Counted from the stretch's first letter, positions 1-8,500 are shown. The stretch is DNA of 64,000 nucleotides from Vulcanimicrobiota bacterium (GCA_027459645.1 DAIDHQ010000042.1:1-64000); one strand, 5' to 3'. Made by a program: numbers and translations. The notes: generated from the letters alone by a model not told the origin.

Positions 1-1
1 G

Positions 2-3000
2 TCCGGCGAGGTCCTCTACGTCCTTCATCGCGTGGAGGACGTGACGGACCTCGTGCGCGCCACGGAGCTCGGGGAGGAGCTCCGCGGTCGGACGCGGGAG
101 ATGGAGCGCGAGGTCATCAAACGCAGCCAGGAGCTCGCCGACACGAACGCCGAGCTGCGCGTCGCGAACGAGAGGCTCGGGCAGCTCGACGCCGCCAAGA
201 CGGCGTTCTTCGGTAATGTGAGCCACGAGTTCCGTACCCCGCTCACGCTGATGCTCGGGCCCATCGAGGACGCGCTGGCCGCGCCGGGCGGGGCCCTCGC
301 CGGCGAGGCCCTCCGCGGCGTTCATCGCAACGCCATCCGGATGCTCCGCCTCGTCAATAGCCTGCTCGATTTCTCGCGGCTGGAAGGCGGCCGCCTCCAC
401 GCGTCGTTCGAGCCGACCGATCTCGCCGAGCTGACCGCGGGGCTCGCGGGGTCCTTCCGGTCGCTCGTCGAGTCGGCGGGGATGACGCTCGTCGTGGACT
501 GCCCCCCGCTCGGGGCGCCGGTCTACGTCGATCGATCGCACTGGGAGAAGATCGTCTTCAATCTGCTCTCGAACGCGTTCAAGTTCACGTTCGAGGGCGA
601 GATCGTCGTGAGCCAGCGCGAGCAGGGCGGCCGCGTGGAGCTCGCCGTGACGGACACGGGGACCGGGATCCCCGAGCACGAGCGAGCTCGCGTCTTCGAG
701 CGGTTCCATCGCGTCGAAGGGGCGAAGGGGCGCAGCTTCGAGGGGACCGGCATCGGGCTCGCGCTCGTCGAGGAGCTCGTCAAGCTGCAGGGAGGGTCGA
801 TCCACCTGGACAGCGCCGTGGGGCGCGGGAGCACGTTCACCGTCTCCATCCCGACGGGCTCCGAGCACCTCCCGAAGGACCGCGTCGCACGTCGCTCCGG
901 GGCCGGAGCGAGGCCCGGCGGCTCGGCGCCGTTTCTCCTCGAAGCCAGGCAATGGGTGTCTTCTAGCGGTGCCGGCGATCCGGACGCAGAGCCCCAGGCC
1001 TCGACCCCGGACGGTTCGTCCGGCGGGCGCGAGCGGGTCCTCGTCGTCGATGATAACGCGGACATGCGCGCCTACCTCGTCGATATCCTCGGCCGCCACT
1101 GGGCGGCGCACGCGGTCGCCGACGGCGAAGAAGCGCTCGCGGCCATCGAGAAGAGCCCCCCCGACCTCGTCCTCACCGACGTCATGATGCCGCGCATGGA
1201 CGGTAACGAACTGGTGCAGCGCATTCGGCGTCTTCCCAACGGCGAAGATATCGCGGTCGTACTGCTCTCCGCACGCGGCGATCGAGAGGAAATCGCGAGC
1301 GCGCTCGAAGGCGGCGCCGACGACTATATACCCAAGCCCTTCGTCGGCTCGGAGCTGTTTGCGCGCGTTGCGACGCAGCTGCGCCTGCAACGCACGCGCC
1401 GCGAGGCGGAACGTTCCGCGCGCAACACGGCAGTGGTCTTCGAAACCCTCGCGGACGTCTTGCCGGGCATGATCTGGATGACCGACGCGACCGGCACCCA
1501 CAACTTCAATAACGCGGCGTGGCGTTCGTTCACGGGCATCGCCCCCGGTGAGGAACTGTGGACGAAGATGCATCCGGACGATGTCGTCATGGTGCGTGAA
1601 ACGTTCGAAGCGGCTAAAGCGTCGAAGCGTCCCTTCCGCGCCGATTATCGGTTGTGGCATGCCGCCTCGCAACGCTACCGTTGGGTGACCATCAACGCCT
1701 ACGAGACGCAGATCGGCAACGACTCGCGCTGGGTTGGCACGATCATCGATATCGAAGACCGCAAGCGCCGAGAGCTGGCGAATGCGTTTCTCGCGCAGGC
1801 CGGCGGCGTGCTCAATCAAAGTCTCGATTTGAGCGAGACGCTGATGCGCCTTGCGTCGCTCGCAAACGAAGCGCTCTCCGACTATTGCGTTTTCTATATT
1901 GCCGGTCAGAACGAACGCGTGGCGCGAGCGGTGTGGCTGCATCGCGATCCGGAAGCGCAACTGCTGTTGAACGAAGCGATCGCGCTCGCGCCCGATCCGA
2001 ACGACCCCGAATGGATGGTCGCGCGTGTAATCGCGACGAATCAGCCGTTAAACTGGGCTCGCGGGCAAGAAATGCCTTATTCGGAAACGCAGCGCCCGCG
2101 TTACGGCGAACTGCTCGAGCGCCTCGATATAAGCGGCATCGCGATCTGTCCGGTGCATCTCGGCAGCACCGTGTACGGCGCGCTCGCTTTGGCGCGTTGC
2201 GGCGACCGGGAGCCATTCGACGACTTCGACGTCGAAACGCTGACGCACTTGGCCGACCGCGCGGCGATCGCCGTCGCCAACGCCGATCTCTTCGAACGCG
2301 AACACCGCATCGCGCTTTCATTCCAGAATGCGGCGCTTCCCGGCCATTTGCCGCAGCGCGCCGGCGTGCGCGTCAACGCGCACTACGTTGCGGGTCGCAG
2401 CGAAGCGCGTGTGGGCGGCGATTGGTACGACGTCGAGCTGCTCGCGGATGGACGCGTGATGCTTTCGATCGGCGACGTGTCGGGGAGCGGCCTCGATGCA
2501 GCCGTCGTTATGTCGATGGTGCGAAACGCCATGCGAAGCGTGGCGCACGTGTATGCGGACCCTGCAACGATCCTCGAAGCGGCGCAGCGCGCGACGCTGC
2601 ATCGCATCGGCGAACATTTCGTGACGGCGTTCGTCGCGATCGTCGATCCGGTCATCGGGCGTCTGACGTACTGCAACGCGGGACACACGCCGCCGATTCT
2701 GCGTGACGGTACGCGCGTGTTCGAAATCGAAAGCGAAGGCCTGCCGCTCGGCATAGGGTTCGAACGCGAGTGGCGCACCGAAATGATGAAGCTTCCCGGC
2801 GAGAGTGCGCTCGTGCTTTACACCGATGGGCTAACGGAGGGCGCCGGAGCGTTTTTGCCGGGCGAAGCGGCACTGCAGGAATACATTGCTTCGAATGCCT
2901 TCTTGCTCGACATGCGCGCCGAGACCATTTATAACACGCTGTTGCCCAACGGCTCGCGCGACGATACCGCGGTCTTGGTTGCGCGCATCTCCGCGCGCGA

Positions 3001-3394
3001 ATCGGAGGCGTCGGCGATTCGCATGCCCTTTAGCGTGCGTGAGGCCGTCGATGCGACGCGGGCTCGCGATCGTATCTGCGACGAGCTGAGCCGGGTCGCC
3101 AAGTTCTCCGTCGATGCGATGCAAAATGCGCGTCTGATCGTCGGCGAACTCACGGCCAACGTTGCGCGCCATGCGCGCGGCGATGCGGTTGCAATCATCG
3201 ACGTCGCGCCGCCCACGCCCGTACTGCATCTGGTCGACAACGGCGCGGGATTTCGCTACTCGAATCGCTTGCCGCCAAACATCTTTGCGGAAAGCGGACG
3301 CGGCCTCTTTATCGCCTCCGCGCTCGCCCGCCATCTCGAAGTGCTGCCCGACATCGACGGCGGCTCGCACGTCATCGCGGTGCTCGACACGTAA
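2..3394 (+). CDS. Hybrid sensor kinase / receiver / PAS / GAF / SpoIIE-type phosphatase (5' partial)
   Basis: The reading frame is open to the window edge. Codons before the track start (GTG at 32) read SGEVLYVLHRVEDVT, typical of the end of a PAS domain, so the true start lies outside the window. Domains in order, numbered from residue 1 at base 32: HisKA with H-box (NVSHEFRTPL, about 65-75), HATPase_c (NLLSNAFKFT; GTGIGLAL), receiver (VLVVDDNADMR about 337; acceptor Asp in LTDVMMPRMDG), PAS, GAF, PP2C/SpoIIE phosphatase (GGDWYDV, IGDVSGSG) and a C-terminal RsbW-like ATPase (GELTANVARHA). By family knowledge it should be a signalling hub joining phosphorelay to partner-switching control of an anti-sigma system. 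No antagonist gene is visible downstream. Codon use changes sharply near base 1190 (see findings), so the first third may not belong to this genome. Confidence 0.9.
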   Translation, partial: SGEVLYVLHRVEDVTDLVRATELGEELRGRTREMEREVIKRSQELADTNAELRVANERLGQLDAAKTAFFGNVSHEFRTPLTLMLGPIEDALAAPGGALAGEALRGVHRNAIRMLRLVNSLLDFSRLEGGRLHASFEPTDLAELTAGLAGSFRSLVESAGMTLVVDCPPLGAPVYVDRSHWEKIVFNLLSNAFKFTFEGEIVVSQREQGGRVELAVTDTGTGIPEHERARVFERFHRVEGAKGRSFEGTGIGLALVEELVKLQGGSIHLDSAVGRGSTFTVSIPTGSEHLPKDRVARRSGAGARPGGSAPFLLEARQWVSSSGAGDPDAEPQASTPDGSSGGRERVLVVDDNADMRAYLVDILGRHWAAHAVADGEEALAAIEKSPPDLVLTDVMMPRMDGNELVQRIRRLPNGEDIAVVLLSARGDREEIASALEGGADDYIPKPFVGSELFARVATQLRLQRTRREAERSARNTAVVFETLADVLPGMIWMTDATGTHNFNNAAWRSFTGIAPGEELWTKMHPDDVVMVRETFEAAKASKRPFRADYRLWHAASQRYRWVTINAYETQIGNDSRWVGTIIDIEDRKRRELANAFLAQAGGVLNQSLDLSETLMRLASLANEALSDYCVFYIAGQNERVARAVWLHRDPEAQLLLNEAIALAPDPNDPEWMVARVIATNQPLNWARGQEMPYSETQRPRYGELLERLDISGIAICPVHLGSTVYGALALARCGDREPFDDFDVETLTHLADRAAIAVANADLFEREHRIALSFQNAALPGHLPQRAGVRVNAHYVAGRSEARVGGDWYDVELLADGRVMLSIGDVSGSGLDAAVVMSMVRNAMRSVAHVYADPATILEAAQRATLHRIGEHFVTAFVAIVDPVIGRLTYCNAGHTPPILRDGTRVFEIESEGLPLGIGFEREWRTEMMKLPGESALVLYTDGLTEGAGAFLPGEAALQEYIASNAFLLDMRAETIYNTLLPNGSRDDTAVLVARISARESEASAIRMPFSVREAVDATRARDRICDELSRVAKFSVDAMQNARLIVGELTANVARHARGDAVAIIDVAPPTPVLHLVDNGAGFRYSNRLPPNIFAESGRGLFIASALARHLEVLPDIDGGSHVIAVLDT

Positions 3395-3412
3395 GCGTTG
3401 CGGCCGCGACGG

Positions 3413-3466
3413 TGTCATCCTGAGCGGAGCGGTTTCGCGAAGCGAAACCTGCGTAGACGAAGGACC
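3413..3466 (+). repeat. Dispersed palindromic repeat, copy A
   Basis: Full copy of the repeat family: TGTCATCCTGAGCGGAG at the left, GCGTAGACGAAGGACC at the right, and between them a perfect 8-bp hairpin (GGTTTCGC, loop GAA, GCGAAACC). It lies just after the stop of the kinase/phosphatase gene and upstream of the GIY-YIG gene, in the same orientation as copy B. Confidence 0.9.
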
Positions 3467-3492
3467 GGAACGCCGCGTGCCGCTTGCGACGG

Positions 3493-3536
3493 TGTCATCC
3501 TGAGCGGAGCGCCCGAAGGGCGCGTAGACGAAGGAC
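3493..3536 (+). repeat. Dispersed palindromic repeat, copy B
   Basis: Same ends as copy A but a different hairpin (GCGCCC, loop GAA, GGGCGC). The arm sequence changes while pairing and the GAA loop are kept, which points to selection or copying of the structure. It starts 26 bases after copy A and ends 22 bases before the GIY-YIG start. Confidence 0.9.
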
Positions 3537-3558
3537 CGCGTCGTCGCAGTAGCAACAC

Positions 3559-3864
3559 GTGAAGACGTATTTCGTATATATTCTCAAGTGTAGCGACGGT
3601 TCGTTCTATATAGGCGTAACCAACGATCTCGACCGCCGGCTCGTCGAGCATGAACTCGGACTTCTGCCGGGCGCATTCACCCACGAGCGCCGTCCCGTGC
3701 GACTCGTTTACCGGGAGACCTTCTTTGACATCGAACACGCTATCGCGTGGGAAAAGCGCGTCAAAGGCTGGTCGCGCAAGAAGAAGATTGCTCTAATAAT
3801 GGGGGATGCCGAGAAGATTCACGAGCATGTTAGGGACGATCGACGCTCTCGTTCACGGCGGTAG
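3559..3864 (+). CDS. GIY-YIG nuclease family protein (UPF0213-like)
   Basis: A 101-residue stand-alone GIY-YIG domain. The signature is visible as YFVYILKCSDGSFYIGVTND near residues 4-23, followed by the conserved RRLVEHE segment and a C-terminal WEKRVKGWSRKKKIALI stretch typical of the small UPF0213-type proteins. The start is GTG with no convincing Shine-Dalgarno. The stop falls two bases before repeat copy C, and the last residues (RDDRRSRSRR) look like read-in toward the repeat. Small GIY-YIG proteins are putative DNA endonucleases of mostly unknown role. The striking feature is the context: repeats A and B precede it in plus orientation and repeats C and D follow in minus orientation, like a mobiliser framed by its own repeats. 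Confidence 0.88.
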   Translation: MKTYFVYILKCSDGSFYIGVTNDLDRRLVEHELGLLPGAFTHERRPVRLVYRETFFDIEHAIAWEKRVKGWSRKKKIALIMGDAEKIHEHVRDDRRSRSRR

Positions 3865-3866
3865 CC

Positions 3867-3919
3867 GTCCTTCGTCTACGCTGGCTTCGCTTCGCGAAGC
3901 CGCTCCGCTCAGGATGACA
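3867..3919 (-). repeat. Dispersed palindromic repeat, copy C (inverted)
   Basis: Reverse-complement copy of the family. Read on the minus strand it starts TGTCATCCTGAGCGGAG, has the hairpin GGCTTCGC-GAA-GCGAAGCC and ends GCGTAGACGAAGGAC. It begins two bases after the GIY-YIG stop codon and faces copies A and B. Confidence 0.9.
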
Positions 3920-3944
3920 CTGTCGCACGCGGCACGCTCGTTGC

Positions 3945-3998
3945 GATCCTTCGTCTGCGCAGGTTTCGCTTCGCGAAACCGCTCCGCTCAGGATGACA
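3945..3998 (-). repeat. Dispersed palindromic repeat, copy D (inverted)
   Basis: Second reverse-orientation copy, with hairpin GGTTTCGC-GAA-GCGAAACC identical to copy A and slightly diverged right end (GCGCAGACGAAGGATC). It sits between copy C and the 3' end of the convergent XRE regulator gene. Confidence 0.9.
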
Positions 3999-4029
3999 AT
4001 GTGCCGCGCTCCCTCAGGACGACGCGGTG

Positions 4030-4383
4030 CTAGGTGCGGTCGCCGACGAAGCCTCGATAGACGCGGATCAGCGTATCTTTTTGTTCGGGAGTCAAGCGCG
4101 GGTCGAGTTTGATCGAGGATTCCACCGCGTCGGCCGCTTCGTTGCGAACGTCTTCGTCGAGAAGACCGGCTTGCGCGTAAAAGGTTTCCGCAGAAAGATG
4201 CAACGCTTTGGCGATTTGCTTGAGGACCTCGGCCGAGGGTTTGTAGAGTCCGCGCTCCACTTGGCTCAAGTATGGATTCGATACTTTCGCGAGATCGGCG
4301 AGTTGTCGTAGCGAGAGATTGGCGAGCTCGCGCTGCGTGCGGATGAATTCGCCGAGGCTCTTGAGATGATCCCGATTGTTCAT
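4030..4383 (-). CDS. XRE-family regulator of the PHA operon
   Basis: A 117-residue protein with an N-terminal Cro/XRE helix-turn-helix (LSLRQLADLAKVSNPYLSQ, about residues 24-42) and a C-terminal region ending in a segment (LTPEQKDTLIRVYRGF) common in XRE proteins found beside PHA synthases. Its ATG overlaps the phaC TGA as ATGA, so it is translationally coupled and last in the operon. By context it probably senses PHA granule or acyl-CoA status and regulates PHA genes; that is inference. The gene ends just upstream of repeat copy D. Confidence 0.88.
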   Translation of the reverse strand: MNNRDHLKSLGEFIRTQRELANLSLRQLADLAKVSNPYLSQVERGLYKPSAEVLKQIAKALHLSAETFYAQAGLLDEDVRNEAADAVESSIKLDPRLTPEQKDTLIRVYRGFVGDRT

Positions 4384-6089
4384 GCTTCTACCGCGCTTTC
4401 ATTGCGGACGTATCGTCCAGGTGCGGGTTCGCCGCCTTCGGGCAGCACGTAGGGATCGCGCTTCGCACCGCCGTGCGCGTCGATCCAGGTCGCCCAGTCT
4501 TCCCACCAGCTGCCCTGATGTTTGCTCGAACGCTCGAGCCACGCATCGGGTGATTCTCCACGCTCGGTCGCATCGGCGGTCCAGTAACACGCTTTCTTGT
4601 TGCCGGGCGGGTTACAGATGCCGGCAACGTGCCCGGAGTTGGTACGCGTGTATCGCACCGGGCCGCTGACGTACTGCGAGGTCATGTAGGTCGTGCGCCA
4701 CGGCGCGATGTGATCGGCTTCCGCGCCGAGCACGTACATCGGCGTGTGAATCTTGCCGAGATCGATCGGCACGCCGCCCAGAACGAACGCGTTCGGCACC
4801 ACGAGCAGATTGTGCAGATAGCACGAGCGCAAATACTGCGAGTGCATCGCCGCGGGCATGCGCGTCGAATCGCCGTTCCACGCCAAGATGTCGAAGGCCG
4901 GCGGCTTCTTGCCCATGTACCAGTTGCTGACGACGTAGCTCCAAATGAGATCGTTCGCGCGCATCCAGTTGAACGTGCCCGCCATCTCGCTCGACTCCAG
5001 GAAGCCGCGTTCGTTCATCTTCTTTTCGAGCTTTGCGATCGACGCTTCGTCGGTAAAGACGCCGAGATCGCCCGGCTCGGTGAAATCGACGATCGTATTC
5101 GTGATCGTGAGCGAATTGACGCGGTCGGCTTGGCCCTTCGCGGCGAGGTAGGCGAGCATCAATACGGCCATCGTTCCGCCGAGACAGAGCGCCGCAACGT
5201 TGACCGACGGCGCGCCGGTCAAACGCTGAACCGCATCGAGTGCCGCGAGCGGACCCTTCTCCAGATACGTGTCCATCGTGTAGTCGCGCATCGACTCGTC
5301 GGGGTTACGATAACTGATCATGAACGTCTGGTGGCCGTGTTTGACGGCCCACTCGACGAACGAGCGTCCCGGCGCGAGATCCATGATGTAGTACTTGTTG
5401 ATCCACGGCGGCGACATCAAGAGCGGCCGCTCGTAGACCTTTTCGGTCTGCGGGTAATACGCGATCAGTTCGATCAGCTCGTTGCGAAAGACGACTTCGC
5501 CCTTCGTCGCGGCCATATTCTCGCCGAGTTTGAAGCTCGACGTGTCGACCTGCTTTGGATAGCCACCGTTGTGCTGAACGTCGTCGAGGAACTCTTGCGT
5601 GCCCTTGACGAGGCTCGCGCCGCCCGTATCGACGGCTTCTTTTACGACCATCGGATTCAGCCACGGCAGATTGCTCGGCGCGAGCGAGTCCATCATCATC
5701 GTCATCGCGAAGCGAGCTTTACGCTTCGTTGCTTCGGGCGCGCGCGATTGTTCGACGATCTGCAAGGCGTACTGGCGCCGAACCAGATACTCTTCGACCA
5801 TCGACATCAAAAACGGGTTGCTCGTCCAGGCGGGATCGCTGAAACGCTTGTCGCCGTTTGCCGCCGCGACGGGCGGCGGATTGTCGCCCTGCATGCGACG
5901 CATGGCGTTCATCGCCACGGTCTGCTCGGCGAGCACGAACGTGCCCATCAGCGTTCCCACGCGCAGCGGGTCGCTCATCACTTCCGCCGTCACTTCGCGC
6001 AACGCGTCGTTGAGCGATGCCGGATCGGCACCGCACAGGTCCATGCCGTAGCTGAACTCCTCCAGAGGTACCGATCCGATCGTCGTCAT
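4380..6089 (-). CDS. phaC: Poly(3-hydroxyalkanoate) synthase, PhaC (class I-like)
   Basis: 569 residues, the usual size of a class I PhaC. It polymerises hydroxyacyl-CoA into PHA on the granule surface. The alpha/beta-hydrolase core is recognisable: the lipase-like box with nucleophile Cys302 (AALCLGGTMA), the aspartate in VLGAEADHIAPW and the histidine in NSGHVAGICNPPG form the expected triad. The conserved PPWINKYYIMDL and AWNGDSTRMP segments are present. Its start ATG overlaps the TAA of the upstream reductase (TAATG), and its end overlaps the XRE start (ATGA). The tight coupling supports one transcript from the SDR pair through the regulator. No beta-ketothiolase (phaA) gene is in the operon. 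Confidence 0.97.
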   Translation of the reverse strand: MTTIGSVPLEEFSYGMDLCGADPASLNDALREVTAEVMSDPLRVGTLMGTFVLAEQTVAMNAMRRMQGDNPPPVAAANGDKRFSDPAWTSNPFLMSMVEEYLVRRQYALQIVEQSRAPEATKRKARFAMTMMMDSLAPSNLPWLNPMVVKEAVDTGGASLVKGTQEFLDDVQHNGGYPKQVDTSSFKLGENMAATKGEVVFRNELIELIAYYPQTEKVYERPLLMSPPWINKYYIMDLAPGRSFVEWAVKHGHQTFMISYRNPDESMRDYTMDTYLEKGPLAALDAVQRLTGAPSVNVAALCLGGTMAVLMLAYLAAKGQADRVNSLTITNTIVDFTEPGDLGVFTDEASIAKLEKKMNERGFLESSEMAGTFNWMRANDLIWSYVVSNWYMGKKPPAFDILAWNGDSTRMPAAMHSQYLRSCYLHNLLVVPNAFVLGGVPIDLGKIHTPMYVLGAEADHIAPWRTTYMTSQYVSGPVRYTRTNSGHVAGICNPPGNKKACYWTADATERGESPDAWLERSSKHQGSWWEDWATWIDAHGGAKRDPYVLPEGGEPAPGRYVRNESAVEA

Positions 6090-6874
6090 TACATGTACAT
6101 CCCGCCGTTGACGTCAAATGCCGTGCCGGTGATAAAACCGGAATTCTCGTCGACCAGGAATCGCACCGCGCGCGCGATTTCACCCGGCTCGCCCAGGCGA
6201 TCCACGGGCGTGCGGCCCTTCGCGATATCGATTGCCGCTTGCGGCATCGCTTTCACCATTTCGGTTGCGATAAAGCCCGGCGCGACGGCGTTGACCGTGA
6301 TGCCTGAACGCGCCGTTTCGAGCGCCAGCGTCTTGGTCAATCCGAGAAGGCCGGCTTTTGCCGCGGCGTAATTCGCTTGTCCGAAATTGCCCATCTTGCC
6401 GACGACCGAGCTGATGTTCACGATGCGGCCGAACTTCCGTTCCAGCATGTGCTCCAGCACGGCCTTGATCATATAAAACGGTCCCGACAGATTTACGTCT
6501 AGGACCGCTTGCCATTCCTCGACCGTCATCTTGCGCGCCGTGTGGTCTTTCGTGATGCCGGCGTTGTTGACCAGAATGTCGACGTGGCCGTACTTTTCGA
6601 TCACCGCGTTCACCGAGCGCTGACATGCCTCGGGATCCGCTACGTTCGCTTCGAAAAATTCGACGAGTTGCGCCGTGCCGTTGAGCGAAGCGCGCAGGTG
6701 CTCTGTGCGCTCGCGGTCGGCTGGGATGCCGACGACGGCCACGTTTGCGCCGTCCGCTGCAAGTGCCGTGGAAATCGCGCCGCCGATGCCGCGCGAGCCG
6801 CCCGTGACAATTGCCACGCGGCCGTCCAGACGCTTGAGGGTACCGGACGCAAGTTGGGTAGAGGCTAAAGTCAT
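6089..6874 (-). CDS. phaB: SDR oxidoreductase, acetoacetyl-CoA reductase type (PhaB)
   Basis: Classical short-chain dehydrogenase: NADP(H)-binding VTGGSRGIG, NNAGIT, and the catalytic Ser-Tyr-Lys set in SSVVGKMGNFGQANYAAAKAG. The C-terminus FDVNGGMYM is typical of acetoacetyl-CoA reductases, which make (R)-3-hydroxybutyryl-CoA for PhaC. I prefer the ATG at 6874. The track start (GTG at 6907) adds eleven residues with untypical codons, and neither start has a strong ribosome site. Stop and phaC start overlap as TAATG. The paralogue upstream (6945-7688) is the other reductase of the operon, so one of the two may act on different chain lengths or be FabG-like. Confidence 0.92.
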   Translation of the reverse strand: MTLASTQLASGTLKRLDGRVAIVTGGSRGIGGAISTALAADGANVAVVGIPADRERTEHLRASLNGTAQLVEFFEANVADPEACQRSVNAVIEKYGHVDILVNNAGITKDHTARKMTVEEWQAVLDVNLSGPFYMIKAVLEHMLERKFGRIVNISSVVGKMGNFGQANYAAAKAGLLGLTKTLALETARSGITVNAVAPGFIATEMVKAMPQAAIDIAKGRTPVDRLGEPGEIARAVRFLVDENSGFITGTAFDVNGGMYM

Positions 6875-6944
6875 ACGAAGGGTTTTATTCCCCGATGCTT
6901 CGCTCACCTAGCGATTATTAAGGCCTACCGCGGCTTTCTCGCCG

Positions 6945-7688
6945 CTAGAGCATATCCAATCCGCCGTTCACGTGGAACGCGGCGCCCGTGATGTACGACG
7001 AGTCGTCTTCGCAGAGAAACTTCACGACGCGGCCGATCTCTTCGGGCTTGCCCAGGCGCCGGGTCGGAATCTTGGCCACGACTTTCTCGAGCGCTTCGGC
7101 CGGCATCGCGGCTACCATCTCGGTGCCGATAAAGCCGGGCGCGACGACGTTGGCGGTGATGCCTTTGTTCGCGGTTTCGAGCGCCAGGCTCTTGGTGAAG
7201 CCGAAGAGGCCCGCTTTCGAGGCCGCATAGTTGGCTTGGCCGATGTTGCCGGTGGAACCGATGACCGAGCTGATGTTGATGATGCGCCCGCTGCCGCGTG
7301 CGATCATGTGCTCGAGCACCGCTTTGGTCATGTTGAAGGCACCGGAAAGATTCACGTTGATGACGTTGCACCAATCGTCGGAAGTCATCTTGCGCAGCGT
7401 TTTGTCGAGCGTGATGCCGGCGTTATTGATCAGAAAATCGATGCGTCCGAACTGCTCGAGCACTTCGTTGACGACGCGCTGGCAGTCGTCGAAATCGTCG
7501 ACGCGGCCTTGATGAAGCGACACCGCATGCCCCGCCGCGCGAAATTTTCCGGCGCAAGCCTCTGCCGATTCCTTGCCTTTGCTATAGCCCGCCGCAACGT
7601 GCGCGTGTTCCTTTGCAAGCGCTTCGGTAATTGCGAGGCCGATACCGCGCGTACCGCCCGTGACAATCGCAACTCGTCCTGTAAACAA
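6945..7688 (-). CDS. Second SDR oxidoreductase of the PHA operon (PhaB/FabG type)
   Basis: 247 residues with VTGGTRGIG, NNAGIT and the SSVIGSTGNIGQANYAASKAG active-site stretch, ending FHVNGGLDML. The start is TTG at 7688, supported by a strong GGAGG eight bases upstream. It is the first gene of the PHA operon, 37-70 bases ahead of the other SDR depending on that gene's start. Likely activity is NADPH-dependent reduction of 3-ketoacyl-CoA or -ACP. Sequence alone does not separate acetoacetyl-CoA reductase from FabG. The operon promoter should lie in 7689-7762, but I see no convincing -35/-10 pair there. Confidence 0.93.
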   Translation of the reverse strand: MFTGRVAIVTGGTRGIGLAITEALAKEHAHVAAGYSKGKESAEACAGKFRAAGHAVSLHQGRVDDFDDCQRVVNEVLEQFGRIDFLINNAGITLDKTLRKMTSDDWCNVINVNLSGAFNMTKAVLEHMIARGSGRIINISSVIGSTGNIGQANYAASKAGLFGFTKSLALETANKGITANVVAPGFIGTEMVAAMPAEALEKVVAKIPTRRLGKPEEIGRVVKFLCEDDSSYITGAAFHVNGGLDML

Positions 7689-7762
7689 GAATGATCCTCC
7701 GTCGGTTCTAATCGCCGTAATGCGGACGCGCGCTGCCCGAATCCCGCGTGGTACACGAAGCG

Positions 7763-8449
7763 TTACGGCGTGGGCGTAGTGATCGCAAGCGGCGTGACCG
7801 TCGGTGTAATGCGCGGCGAAGGCGACGGCGTATAGGGAACGATTACCGTAAACGTCGTCGGTGCCGTCGCGCTTGCCAGAAGTTGCGTGCGATGCGTCGT
7901 ATCGGAGGAGATCTCGAGCGACACAAGCGCATTCCCGCCTTTCGCCGCCGGAAATGCCGGAAGTGCATAGACGACGTCGGTTGCGCGTGCGCCGGCAAAG
8001 AGCGGATCGTGCGCGCCGGCCTGCGATGCAGCGACCGAAACGCCGTAAAACGCGTCGATCGGCGAGAAGGTCTCCGTCGCCCGTGCTGCCGCGCCGCCGT
8101 AGTCGTATCGCGTTACGGTTTTGGCGCGAGGATCGAAAAGATAGGCCCAGGCGTACGAGCGGTGCGCGCCGTCTTCGGTATAGAAGGCAACTTCGTGGCC
8201 GTCCGCGTTATTTGCGCCGTCGACGTCGGTCGCGGGCAGATAGATCGCCCAGGCGCCCGCTGCTTCGCTCTCTAAGCGTTCGTCGAGCCGTTGCACGGCG
8301 TCGCTTGCCTTCGTCGACGTCTCGAGCGCGCTCGCGGCCGCGGAAATGCGGGCGGCGAACGTCACCATCATCGCGAGAATCACGATCGAGATGGCGATCC
8401 CGACGAGCACGTCGACGAGGGTAAAGCCACGTTCGTCCGGCCGTTCCAC
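7763..8449 (-). CDS. Type IV prepilin-like secreted protein (minor pseudopilin type)
   Basis: 228 residues starting with a class III prepilin signal: ERG|FTLVDVLVGIAI followed by a hydrophobic helix to about residue 30. The residue five after the cleavage site is Asp, where pilins usually have Glu. The rest is a globular extracellular domain with a Thr/Pro-rich tail. No other pilus gene (peptidase, ATPase, PilC) is within the window, so it probably works with machinery encoded elsewhere. The start is GTG at 8449. It diverges from the membrane-protein gene at 8505. Confidence 0.75.
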   Translation of the reverse strand: MERPDERGFTLVDVLVGIAISIVILAMMVTFAARISAAASALETSTKASDAVQRLDERLESEAAGAWAIYLPATDVDGANNADGHEVAFYTEDGAHRSYAWAYLFDPRAKTVTRYDYGGAAARATETFSPIDAFYGVSVAASQAGAHDPLFAGARATDVVYALPAFPAAKGGNALVSLEISSDTTHRTQLLASATAPTTFTVIVPYTPSPSPRITPTVTPLAITTPTP

Positions 8450-8483
8450 CGCGCGTGCGGTGCCCTTCTGGCGTCACCGCGAG

Positions 8484-8500
8484 ACTTTGTGGTACAAAGT
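8484..8500. promoter_or_regulatory. Palindromic operator candidate
   Basis: A perfect inverted repeat, ACTTTGT-GGT-ACAAAGT, ends four bases before the GTG start at 8505 and lies between two divergent genes. Its position fits a repressor site for the winged-helix regulator encoded by the second gene of the same operon (9107-9478). That link is inference. Confidence 0.6.

Noticed and set aside
4629-6371. 580-residue plus-strand ORF
   Set aside because: Antisense shadow of phaC and the SDR; Arg/His-rich translation with no domain.
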